DNA of 64,000 bases from Myotis daubentonii (lineage: Eukaryota; Chordata; Mammalia; Chiroptera; Vespertilionidae). Below, piece after piece: positions 22,640 through 33,041 of this stretch (position 1 is the stretch's first letter; every line of letters starts with the position of its first letter). The notes beneath the pieces are model-generated. The model ran no database searches and had not been told where the DNA came from. It saw nothing but the letters and a program-made list of their open reading frames with translations. The stretch is from positions 3,467,062 to 3,531,061 of the forward strand of contig NC_081840.1 of NCBI RefSeq assembly GCF_963259705.1. Direction: 5' to 3'. The position numbers and the translations under genes are program-made.

Positions 22640-23110
22640 TTCCATTTCCTCATCTTTAAAATGAGGGCTTTTGAATCAACCAGGGAATGTTTAGTTGCAA
22701 GTGAGAACTGAAAGTGACTTAAGCAAAAGGAAAGAGGGGAATGGGGAAGGAAGGACTATCATGTCTCGTGTAACTAAAAATTTCAGAAGCGTTCCGGGTT
22801 CAGGTAAGGGTGCACCCAGGGGCTCGGCAGTGTTACCGCCTCTTGATATCGTGGTCAGCCAGGCTCCCCCTTCATGCTTCCCGCCCTTTGGCCCAGGTTC
22901 CCATTTTCATGGCTCAGCAACTCCAGCATAAGAACGTTGTTCTCCCAGAACTTTTCACAAAAGCCCCCGGATTGAATCCCATTGGCTCCGATCAGATGAC
23001 AAGCCTCTCCCTGAACCAATCACCATTTTCAGGGTGCAAACCACACCGATTGGCCAGGCCTGGGTCACATGCCCCTTCTAGGGCAGAGGTGGGAGTAGGG
23101 TGAGCCCAGC
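22640..23110. repeat. Unnamed ancient interspersed repeat
   Basis: GTGACTTAAGCAAAAGG, CAGCAACTCCAGCATAAG and GATTGGCCAGGCCTGGGTC follow the order of a common placental repeat that I recognise but cannot name. Confidence 0.4.
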
Positions 23111-23355
23111 CAACTGTAGAGTGAAAGTTGGGGGACGGTTCCCATGGAAAAGTGGGAGCTGCTGATAGAGGAGGGGGAAGGGTGCGGGCAGAGGAAGCCA
23201 CAGGGATCCTTTGGGTTTGAACGGGCTCTAGCTGGCCCTGCGGCTGCCCAAACGGCAGGAGTTTCTGAATAATAAATGCTTAGAGCTACAGGCACTTTTC
23301 AGATTATAAAGTACAACTCTTTTTTTTTTTTTTTTTGCTTCAAAAGTTAAAGGAG

Positions 23356-23582
23356 CCCTGGACAGGTGTGGTCCAGTGGTTAGAGTATCGTCCCATGTAC
23401 TGAAGGGTCTAGGGTTCAATTCCAGTCAGGGCACATACCCAGGTTTCCGGTTCGATCCCTGGTCTGGGCGTGTTTGTGAGGCAACCAATCGATGTTTCTC
23501 ACATCGATGTTTTATCTTACATTGAGGTTTCTCTCTCTAGAGTCAGTGAAGAAACATTCCCTCCGGTGAAGATTTAAAAAGG
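23356..23582 (+). mobile_element. VES-related SINE, diverged
   Basis: tRNA-like head with GGTCCAGTGGTTAGAG and B box GGTTCAATTCC. Perfect but one 14-bp duplication AAAAGTTAAAGGAG (23342) and AAAAGTGAAAGGAG (23583). A T16 run lies just upstream at 23322-23338. Confidence 0.88.
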
Positions 23583-23889
23583 AAAAGTGAAAGGAGGCTG
23601 AGGTTCAGAGGGGGAAGGGACTTACTCAAGGTCACTTGAGTCTTTCGTGGCAGGCCTACTGCCAAAGCTTGGCCTCTTTCCCTCCGCCCCTGAACTCTCT
23701 TCTTAGAACTGCGCAGAGAGGGAGGCCTCCTGGGAGGGACTGACGCAGGGGAGCCCCTTGGCCGTGCCTGACGAATTAGCGGGGACCTTGCTATTTCGAC
23801 TTGCTTCTGCTGACAGCAGCCCTTTGCACAGCCAGTTTGGGATAGTTCAGGTTGGCTGATGCCTTCCAAGTTTCCCTCTGCAGATTTCT

Positions 23890-23970
23890 GATTAGATGCA
23901 CCCGATTTGCTGTGCACTCTTGGCCAAGTCACTTAACCTCTCTGGGCATCAGTTTCTCAATTTGTAAATC
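23890..23970 (+). repeat. MIR relic
   Basis: GGCCAAGTCACTTAACCTC and TCAGTTTCTCAATTTGTAAA are the MIR core signature. Confidence 0.7.
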
Positions 23971-24369
23971 TGCCCTCGTATCAAAGCTCCCCTTTATTGC
24001 CTCTCTCCCCACCGGCACCCCCCTGTGCCCCGCCCCCTCCCCCCCATCCCTTATGTCGAGAAGAAGGTGATCTAATACCCAGGTCTATGAAGTGGGTTTC
24101 CTTGGAAACCTCAGGAAGCATCGTCTGTATTTCAACAAATGAGTCTAAAGAACACAGTGTGGGCTCTCCAACAGCGGGAGTGTTTCCGGCATGTGGGACG
24201 GCCTGGGCTCCCACCTGGGTCAGCCTCGACTCCTCCCCGCGTGTGACCTTGTGCAGCCGATGCCATCTTTTCATGTCCTTCTCTGGAGAGCGGGGACCTG
24301 GCAGGAAGGCGGGGCTTGGGCCAGCGCGGGCTCCAGGTTAAGAAGGCCATGCAGCAGCAGGAGACATGC

Positions 24370-25195
24370 CGGGCAACACCTGGGAACAGTGCGAGGTTGG
24401 CAGCGCGGCCTCCTCTTTTAGTTCCATTAAAGGGGACTATGGCAGCCACACGGGCCATGGCTGCTGGTACGTTGTGTCTCCGAAAAGATATGACCAAGGC
24501 CTAGGCCCTGCACCTGGGACCGTGACCTTCTTTGGAAATAAGGTCTCTTCGTAGGTGGAATCAAGTTAAGGATTTTGAGATGAGACCCTTCTGGATGTAG
24601 GGTGGGCCTTAAATCCGGTAATGGGTGCCCTTAAAAAAGGCAAGAGGGGGAGATACTTTTTTTTTTTTTTGAGAGAGAGAGAGAGAGTGGAAGGGAGAGA
24701 GAGAGAGACTGAGAAACATCGATGTGAGAGAGGCATACTAGCATTTATTGGTTGCCTCCCACACATGCCCCAACCAGGGCCCAGGATCGAACCTACAAAC
24801 CCAACCAAGGCCAGGGATCGAGCCTGCAACTGGGTTATGTGCCCTTGACCAGAATGGAACCCGGAACCCTTCAGCCTGAGGGTTGTTGCTCTATCCACGG
24901 AGCCAAACCGGTTAGGGCGAGAGAAGGAGATCGATGCACGCAGGAAGGAGGCCCGGTGGAGGGGGAGGTGGAGGTGGAGGCGGAGGCTGGAGAGAGGCAG
25001 CCACAAGCTGGACCCCAGGAGCTGGGAGAGGCCGGGAAGGATCCCCCTGGAGCCTCTGCAGGGAGCGAGACCTGCTGACACTCTGATCTCGGACTCTGGC
25101 CTTCAGATCTGTGAGAGAAGACATTTCTGTGCTTTTAAGTCACCACGTTCGCCGTAATTTGTCCTGGCAGCCACGGGAAACTAAAACAGCTGCCA
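24370..25195 (+). mobile_element. MaLR-like LTR relic, split by a VES insertion
   Basis: Left part: GTGACCTTCTTTGGAAATAAGG and GATGTAGGGTGGGCCTTAAAT. Right part: TCTGTGAGAGAAGACATTTCTG and GGGAAACTAAAACAGC. The order fits an old LTR of the MaLR kind. The VES at 24655-24916 interrupts it. Confidence 0.45.
24655..24916 (-). mobile_element. VES SINE, GATAGAG-head type, with internal duplication
   Basis: Flanks GCAAGAGGGGGAGAT (24640) and GCGAGAGAAGGAGAT (24917) match 12/15. A stretch of about 31 bp is tandemly repeated (24770-24800 and 24801-24830). Confidence 0.9.
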
Positions 25196-25453
25196 GCCCA
25201 CGTTTATGATAAAGCAGAAACTCTGTAAGTTCCGTAGTGTGGACGCCAACTGCCTTTCTGACTACAAAAAGGTCTTATCTCTGTCTCCCTCTCCCCCTCG
25301 TTCCCCTCCTCCCCATTCGTTCTCAGCGTGAGCCCTATCTTTCTGTCCGGTCTGATTACCCGTGGAAATGTTCCCTACTGAGCTGATTCATCAAAATACT
25401 GAGTCATTCTCCTTGCACTTAGAAATTCCTGTTCCCGCTTAAAAATAGTAACA

Positions 25454-25703
25454 GCCCTAGCCCGTTTGGCTCAGTGGATAGAGCGTCGGCCTGCGGACCG
25501 AAGGGTCCCGGGTTCAATTCTGATCAAGGGTACGTGCCTCGGTTGCAAGCTCCTCCCCAGCTTGGGCCCTGGTGGGCCTTGGACATGTGCAGGAAGCAAC
25601 CAATCGATGTGTTTCTCTCACGTCGATGTTTCTCTCTGTCTTTCCTTCTCTCTAAAAATCAATGGAAAAATATCCTTGAGTGAGGATTAAAAAAAAAAAA
25701 AAT
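25454..25703 (+). mobile_element. VES SINE, GATAGAG-head type with long tail
   Basis: A box TTGGCTCAGTGG and B box GGGTTCAATTC are intact. Tail AAAATATCCTTGAGTGAGGA then A13. AGTAACA repeats on both sides. Confidence 0.94.
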
Positions 25704-26119
25704 CAGTAACAGATACACACAAATAAACCCAGCCACAAACCAGAGTGCTTATTGGTGATTTAATTCACCAGTAAGTGAATCCAGGTCATAAAGTGTGGGT
25801 GGGGGGGGGGGGGTGGAGGTGAAATTGTATGGCAGGACTGCATGTTTAATCATGTCTTTACTAATAAAAATGTATTAATGTATCATTATACATGCATAGG
25901 CTTTGGTGAGTTAGCCATCCCAAACCATTCATTTCTTTATTCAACAAATGTTATTGGACTGTGTGCCCGCCCCGGGTCAAGCCCCCGCTGTTATGGATCT
26001 TCCGTGCAGGAGGCCGGCAGCTGAATGGGCGATGACACTGGATGTTGAACTGGGGGATGAGCGCTTTAAACAGGGAAAGGCGGTGCGGAGAGAGCTGCGT
26101 GGATGCGATGGCGGAGAGC

Positions 26120-26230
26120 ATGGGCTCTGGGGCCAGAGCCCTTAGGGCTGGTCCCAGGCCTGCCGCTCACTAGCTGTGCACCTAAGACCCGCTCCTGCTA
26201 TGGGCGTGCCTCAGTTTCCCAGTTCCCTAG
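26120..26230 (+). repeat. MIR relic
   Basis: CTCACTAGCTGTGCACC ... GCCTCAGTTTCCC is the MIR core. Confidence 0.6.
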
Positions 26231-26352
26231 GCCTTGGACATAGGCTTTCCTCCTAAGTCTTGGTCTTTTGGGGGGTCTCAGGGGGCAGCCCACAATGTTG
26301 ATGAAGCTCCGCTAGGTTGGTAGGGCTCAGGCTCCAACCCTGTCTCCCCTGC

Positions 26353-26390
26353 GGGGGGGGCGAGGGGGACGGGGGGGGGGGAGGGGGGAC
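26353..26390 (+). repeat. G-run block, G-quadruplex potential
   Basis: Four G runs of 5-11 bases separated by CGA, AC and AG spacers. Confidence 0.8.
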
Positions 26391-27161
26391 GAGGTGGGCA
26401 GCTGCGAGCTCCGCCTGCCCCTTTGGCCCTCCTGCTGTCAGGTCTTGGGCTGCTTGAGGTCTTGCTCACGCAGGTGCAACTCATTCATCGGCCACGGCTT
26501 TCAGGGGTCTTCGATGGAGGTGTTAGGGCTGCCCCTGTCGCCCCCTTTCTGGGGTCCCACCTCCCCAAGTTCCAATCGCTCTGGCTGTTCACACTCATCC
26601 TGTGGATCCTCAGGCTGAGATTGCAACGTTCTGCTTGAGTCCGAGCCCCCGTGCGGCACGTGGTCCCAGGAGCGGCCTCAGCGGGACAGCCAGAAGGATG
26701 TGGGTCTCCCTCAGGGCGGCTCCTTCTTAGGGCCAAGCCCCCTGGGTCCCTGCCCGCCCGCGGCTGCTGTCCGGCGGGAGGTTAGTATGATGTGAGCTAC
26801 TCCGCCGTCACCACGGACACCCCGCTTCTTTTCTGAATCCACACTCGCTCCTTGGGGGAGTTTGTCTGTTCTCCTGGGTGATCCGTTCTCGTTTCTCACA
26901 AGCCAACCCTACGCAGCGGTCCCCACATTTTCCTCCCCGCCCCCCGCAATGTGTAGATGTGAACATAAGGGCAGAGAACAGGGCCTGGAAGACTCAGAGG
27001 TTGGAACCGAGATGAAGTGCCCGCGGAAGGCCCTGCAGAAGAGCTTTCAGAGGAGGGAAGGAAGGCGGGCAGCGCGGTCACAGGGCCCAGAGGGAGGGTG
27101 CTGGGAGGGAAGGGAATGGGCAACGGGGGTGAAGAGGCCGGCAGGGTAAGAGCAGTGGTCA

Positions 27162-27372
27162 TGCCCGGCTGGCATGGCTCAGTGATTGAGCATCGACCTA
27201 GGAACCAGGAGGTCACGGTTCAATTCCCGGTCAGGGTACATGCTCGGGTTGCGGGCTCGATCCCCAGTGTGGGGCGAGCAGGAGGCAGCCGATCCATGAT
27301 TCCTTCTCATCATTGACGTTCCTATCTCTCTCTTCCTCTCCCTTCCTCTCTGCAATCAATTTTTTGAAAAAC
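27162..27372 (+). mobile_element. VES SINE, GTTGAGC-head type
   Basis: Perfect 11-bp duplication AGCAGTGGTCA at 27151-27161 and 27373-27383. A and B boxes are intact. Confidence 0.95.
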
Positions 27373-29248
27373 AGCAGTGGTCACTGGAATCAGTAGCACG
27401 TGGTCCCTGCGGGCAGGGCAAGCATGCTCTCGGTGGCCTGAGGAAGGCAGATGGCACAGTGGAGAGGTCGAAGAGAGGGTTGAAGAGGAACTGAAGAAGC
27501 AAAGGCGTAGACGGAGACAAGGAGGTGAGGCAGGGGCCTCAGCTAGAGAAGGTGCCAGCCACGAGATGGGGGAGCTCCTCCCAGTTTCTCAAGAGCACAA
27601 GCTGCTGTCATACTCCGCGCCTCCGCGGGTGCCTTTCCCCGCCGGGAACGCCCTTCCCACCCTTGTCTGCTTGGCTCGCGTCCTTTCACCTTCAGAGCTC
27701 CACTCGGGGCCCAGCCTTGCCCGCCAGCCCGTTAGGTGAGGCCGCTCTCCCCCTTTTAGCTCCTTCATCTCCTCCGACGTCCCTCTGTCACAGCTCATGG
27801 GGTTTAGGGAACTAACACTTCATCTCCTTCCCTTTGAGTTTTGAAATAAATCGAAATACAGACATAGAATCAAGTAGATGAATATCCACATGCCAGCTTG
27901 ATCATCGCTAGAGCTGGATCGGGGACTGTGGCTTGCCCTGTGGCCCAATGGGCTTCCTTAGACTGCGGTCCCAGATCTGGACTTGACTCCCCTGAGCAAG
28001 TCACCTACAGCCAGGTGCAGGGGGGCTCTGCCCACACCTGTGAGTCAGGAGGCAGGACTGTCCCAGCTTTCTTACCCTGGGAGGCAGAAACAGGTGAGAG
28101 GGGGGGGGCGGGGAGAGAAAGGCACTGGCCCCATTCTGAGTTCTGTTTCCCAGTGCTCCAATCAGACAAGCCACTTATTCGGGAGGAGTGGGTGGGGGAA
28201 GAGCTGGAATTCATGTCTAATAACCCTCCCCGGGGCGTGGAAAGGACTTTTCCCATGGGAACTTGAGGGTGGAGACCGCCATCCTCTCCCGTAACTCAGC
28301 CAGCCATCTCTGTCCTGTAATGGTCGCTTTGGCTTTGTGTCCACCTGCCCCAGCAGAGCGTGGCCTCCGGAGAGACGGCAATCCTGGCAGGTTCATCCCC
28401 ACCCTGAGAACCCAGCACCGCGCCTGGGGCAAATGGGTGCTCAGCAAACCATTGTTCAGCAGCAAACGGATAAACTCCAAGTCACACCAGGGGGTACGTC
28501 GAAGGGCGGTGCCACGTGTCCCAACTCCTCTTACAGCTGCTCGGCAGATGCGAAGACAGCCGAGGCCTTATCGCAGAGGCCAGTGAGAGCCGGGAGAAAG
28601 AATGATCGGGTTCACAAATCGGCCTTCGGTTTACATTTAATTCCCGAAGACACACGGTACCTCCGTTCAGTCGCGCCTCACGCCACCGTCGCAGGTGTTC
28701 GCTTATCGAAACATTGGCTGAGCTCAGCTCCCTGGTGTGAGGTGCAAGCCCTGAGGAATCCCAACGCGCAGGCAGACTGCAGCCCGGGCTTCTTTTATTA
28801 ATGGTCACTGAGGTTCTGCCAGCAAGCCTCACCTGTGAGGGGCCACCCACGTGGCCTGTTTGCCCGAATTGGGCATGATTTACCAACTTGCTGATTATTC
28901 ATTCATTCTCTCTCAAGGTGTTAGACAGAGAGAGCCAGGCAGAAAAAGACAGGGGGTGGGGCCGGGGATGTCCACTTGTCGAGTGTCACAGGCAGGCGGC
29001 GTTGTCATGGCTCCGGGCCAGACAGCCCTGGGCAGGAAGCCTGTCCTGTCGCGGACTGGCCGTGAGCGCAGGTGCAGACCTGTTCCTCATCCTTAGGTCA
29101 TGACCACGCCTGCCTGTCAGGGCTGATGGTGAGGGTGACACAAGTCAGTCGCCTCGCAAGGCCTCCATTCACAGAAGGGCCACACATTTGCATTCCCATC
29201 CCCTTTGCTGCTTTCTAGGAATTCTGTCCATCCAGTTAACATGTGAAG

Positions 29249-29487
29249 CCCTAGCTGGTTTGGCTGAGTGGATAGAGCGTTGGCCTGCAGACTGAAGGGT
29301 CCCGGGTTCGATTCCCAGTCAGGGCATATGCCCGGTTGCGAGCTCACTCCCTAGTGGGGGTATGCAGGAGGCAGCCGATCCATGATTCTCTCTCATCATT
29401 GATGTTTCTCTCTCTCTCTCTCTCTCTCTCCGTCCCCCTTCCTCTTTGAAATCAATCAATCCATCAATCAATAAAATTTAAAACCAA
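29249..29487 (+). mobile_element. VES SINE, GATAGAG-head type
   Basis: Flanks TAACATGTGAAG (29237) and TAACATGTTAAG (29488) match 11/12. Contains a (CT)n block and a CAATCAATCCATCAATCAAT tail. Confidence 0.95.
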
Positions 29488-29734
29488 TAACATGTTAAGG
29501 CACATTTGCGCCAACGTCTCTCCCTCGGTTCACACTTGTGGCCTCATGGGAGGTGCCTTCTGAACTGAGTGACAGAAGAAAGGGCCCGGGCCTGGTGCCC
29601 AGCCAGGTGGCAGCGAAATGCTGGTGCCCAGCAGAGATGGGTGGAGAGGAGCGCCCAGCTCTCTGCAGGGTGGGGGCAGACTCGGGGCCTAGAGCCATCC
29701 CGCTCGGTGGCTCCACACTCTGGTCACCATGTGT

Positions 29735-30085
29735 GTTCCCGTGCTGGGGCTGCCACAGCAAAACACCACGGACTGGGCGGCTTAGTGTGCAGATATTCCC
29801 TTTCTCTGAACGTCCAAGGTCGAGGCGTTGGAAGACTGGTTTCTTCCGAGGCCCGCCTTCCTGCATCCTCATCCGTCTTCCCTCTGCGTGCGTCTGTGTC
29901 CTAGTGTCCTTTTGGCGGGAGGACGCCAGCCCCACTGGGTTCAGGTCCACCCCACAGCCTCGTTCTGACGTAATCCCCTCCGTGATGACCCTGTCTGCAA
30001 TACAGTCACATTCTGAGACACTGGGAGTCACGACTTCAACACATGAACTTTGAACTTGGTGTGGTGGGGACACAATTCAGCCCAT
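29735..30085. repeat. Unnamed ancient interspersed repeat
   Basis: CTGCCACAGCAAAACACCAC at the left and GACTTCAACACATGAACTTTG near the right follow a common old placental repeat. 19640-19790 holds a second, shorter piece ending GGACTTTAACACATGAATTTC. Confidence 0.4.
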
Positions 30086-30719
30086 GGCTCCTGGGAGCAG
30101 AGCAAGGAGCCCAGAGCCTGGGGGACAAGGTGGGTCCCGTACGGGGCTCGATCACCACCACTGCCTGGGGTTGGGGGGGAGGGGCAGGATGCACACAGGG
30201 CCTCTCAGACACACCTGGGCGCCTTCCCCCTTTGCTTCCTCTTCCTTCTCCCTCCCTGTCTCAGATGGAGTGCAGTCCTCTGGAACTTCTGCTTTTCCTT
30301 CCAGACCTTGGCTTTCCATGCTCAGAAGCCCAGGTTTCTGAGTCACAAATCTTCTGTGAATTATATTCCTACTGCCCTGACTTGCAAAGGCATATTTTAA
30401 AGTTTGAAAACGGAGACTTTCCATCCTTGCTCTCTGCTTCACACCCTTGGGGCACCCCTCCTCTGAGGCTTAGAGCTGGAGTCGTCTTTGTGGCCTGAAC
30501 TGGGGAGAAGCTCCAGGCCACAGAGAAATTGATGGGGAGAAGGAGAGGGGTATACAGTACTTTACAAGCAAAACATGGCCCCTGCACACTGTCTCCTCAG
30601 CCTCTGCCTCACTGCGCCTGAGCGCAACACTGGTCTCAGTGACCAGATCCCAGGTTTCTGAAGATCAGGGTCCGTGTGCAACTTTCCGTTGTTTAATCCC
30701 ATATTCCTGTTGACATAGA

Positions 30720-30960
30720 GGCGGAGCATAATCGCTGGAATAGTACAGCTGAGTTCAATCCCTGCTCCACCACGTGTTAGCTTATGACTTTGGGCAGGTT
30801 GCCGAAGTTCTCCGAGACTCAATGTCCTCTCCTGTAACATGGGCTAACAATGGTGCATACCTCGAGGAAATGCTGGGAAAACCAAGTGAGATACTAGATA
30901 GAAAGTGGTTCCCACTGTGCCTGGCACATGGTAACTGATGAAATATGTCTATTATTATTA
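30720..30960 (+). repeat. MIR relic
   Basis: GAGTTCAATCCCTGCTCCACC, TTTGGGCAGGTTGCCGAAG and TGTGCCTGGCACATGGTAAC are in MIR order. Confidence 0.65.
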
Positions 30961-30966
30961 TTATTA

Positions 30967-31158
30967 TCTCCTATAATAATAAAAGTGTAATATGCTAATT
31001 AGACCAGACGTCCTTCCAGAGAACCTTCCAGACAACTTTCTGGACGAAGCAGGGGCTGCGAGGGAAGCCCGGGTCCTGGGTGCCAGAGGGAAGCTGGTGC
31101 TGGCAGCTGGGGGAAGGAAGGCCTACTCTTGCACGAATTTTGTGCATTGGGCATCTAG
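30967..31158 (+). mobile_element. Helitron, non-autonomous HeliBat-type (short)
   Basis: 5' end TCCTATAATAATAAAAG-like. 3' end TGCACGAATTTTGTGCA palindrome followed by TTGGGCATCTAG. Same subfamily as the copy at 55201. No Rep/helicase coding. Confidence 0.88.
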
Positions 31159-31452
31159 GCTACATAATAAAAGGCTAATATGCAAATTGACCAAACAGTG
31201 GAATGACTGGTTGCTATGATGTATACTGACCACCAGGGGGCAGACGCTCAACACAAGAGCTGCCTCTGGTGGTCAGTGTGCTCCCACAGGGCTCACTGCT
31301 GGTCAGCACAGCAGTAGTGGCGGGAGCCCCTCCCACCTCCATGGCAGCACTAAGGATGTCTGACTGACAGCTTAGGCCTGCTTCCTGCTTAGACCGGGCT
31401 AAGGGAACCCCCTCCCACCCAAGTGCATGAATTTCATGCACCAGGCCTCTAG
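31159..31452 (+). mobile_element. Helitron, non-autonomous HeliBat-type, with CTCF-like motif
   Basis: 5' part CATAATAAAAGGCTAATATGC. 3' palindrome TGCATGAATTTCATGCA then CCAGGCCTCTAG|T. Starts directly after the CTAG of the previous Helitron. Carries CCACCAGGGGGCAGA at 31230-31244. Confidence 0.92.
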
Positions 31453-32319
31453 TTTAAAAATATTTTTCCTATAGATTGATAGGCGATGAGTTTCGTTAAA
31501 GCAGGTGGTGGTGATGGGGATGATGTGTGAAAAAAAGGAAAAATGCGTTTTCCATGCGGTGACTATATTTGGCAACAAGTCTCTCCGATTCTCTTGTGAT
31601 GAAAGGATTTTGTTTTGCTCAGAGCCCCTTTGAGTCTCACAATAATGCTTATATATAGTGCCTTTTGTCCCGGCGTCTTGGAGCAGCCCCGGAATCAAAA
31701 CATAACAAGAGTTGGATGGTGGCAAAAATAACAGCAACAATTTGCTTTTGTTTTTGGAAAAGCTTGCCTTCCTTTCCTCATTTGCAACTTGGCAGCTGCA
31801 TGTGAACACGTACGTGTATTTGACCCGAGTCTGTGGCTGCCGCTGACAGTGAATGATGACAGCTGTCTGCAGCTTGGCTCCTGGAGCCCGAGTGACGTGA
31901 GGGGTGGGCCTCAGGGTGTTTAGAGGGAGGGACATGGGTTAGGGGCGAGCAGAAGCGGGAGGAGGAAACAACCACCCCAGGTGTCTACTCGGGGCCAAGA
32001 ACTCTTCCCATGCGGTTGCATTGAATCCCCAAATATACAAACTCGACCAGCTGAGGAGGGAGGCTCAGAGAGGCTGATCGTTTCTGTAAAGTTGCACAGC
32101 AATGAAGTGGCAGATGGAGGTTTCAGCCTCAGGTCAGTCTCATTCGTAAAACCCAAGCTCCCGTCCCATTGCCACCCGTGTGGAGGGGGAGGAGGAGGGA
32201 AGGTCTAGGCCCCTGGGAGTTTGGGAGTCGGAGCCATTGCACAATGTGGGGTGTGGGGCGCACAGGAGAGGTGGCCCAGAGAGAAGTTCTCACGCAGCAA
32301 GCGCCAGGTGTCCTGGAAT

Positions 32320-32470
32320 TTCATCAGATCTGAGTCCGTCATTGTAAGAGGCCCCCTTATCTTATGTGTTATTAATAAAGAAGAAATCAAAACACTGCTA
32401 ATTCCAGCCGGCATTGATTGCAAGACATCTCTGAATTTTAGAGACATTAACATGTGAAAAGCTTGCGTGT
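32320..32470. promoter_or_regulatory. Candidate conserved non-coding element
   Basis: Repeat-free block with CTTATCTTATGTGTTATTAA, GATA and homeodomain-like cores. Texture-based call. Confidence 0.35.
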
Positions 32471-32619
32471 TAGGATTGCTGAGAGATGCCATTTATCAGG
32501 GACAGTGCCTCTTCGGTGTTGGTGAGTTGAACACAGGACACAAGAACCGTTCTAGGGGTGTTGAGCACCGAGGGATTTAATACTATTACAGGGAATCAAA
32601 TACTCACAACATGGCCACA

Positions 32620-32645
32620 GGGCTGGGCTGGGCTGGGCTGGGCTG
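32620..32645 (+). repeat. (GGGCT)n short tandem repeat
   Basis: About five perfect pentamers. Confidence 0.95.
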
Positions 32646-32724
32646 GCGGGGAGCCGCCGGGGCACTGCAGAACCTCCTTGCTAAGGAAGCCACCAGCTGT
32701 GCCACCACGAGAAAGGGCAAGAAA

Positions 32725-33041
32725 GCCCGGCTGCGTGGCTCAGTGGTTGAGCATCCGCCTATGAACCACCTATGAACAGTTCGATTCCCGGTCAGGGCAC
32801 ATGCCCGGGGTGCAGGGCTCAGGCCCCAGTGTGGGGCGTGCAGGAGGCAGCCAATCAATGATTCTCTCTCATCATTGATGTTTCTCTCCCTCTCCCTCTC
32901 CCTCTCCCTCTCCCTCTCCCTCTCCCTCTCCCTCTCCCTCTCCCTCTCCCTCTCCCTCTCCCTCTCCCTCTCCCTCTCCCTCTCCCTTCCTCTCTAAAAT
33001 CAATAAAAATATTTTAAAAATATTTAAAAATAAAGAAAGAA
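32725..33041 (+). mobile_element. VES SINE, GTTGAGC-head type, with expanded microsatellite
   Basis: Head and body are normal. The pyrimidine tract has expanded to (TCTCCC)n over 32884-32987. Tail AAATCAATAAAAATATT. Flanks AAAGGGCAAGAAAG and AAAGGACGAGAAGG match 11/14. Confidence 0.93.

Larger units (their letters stand above)
25704..29236. other. No gene recognised outside listed repeats
   Basis: GC-rich, with a G13 run at 25798, the G-block at 26353, MIR traces and one VES. 28590-28690 is a small AT-rich repeat-free patch. Confidence 0.5.
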
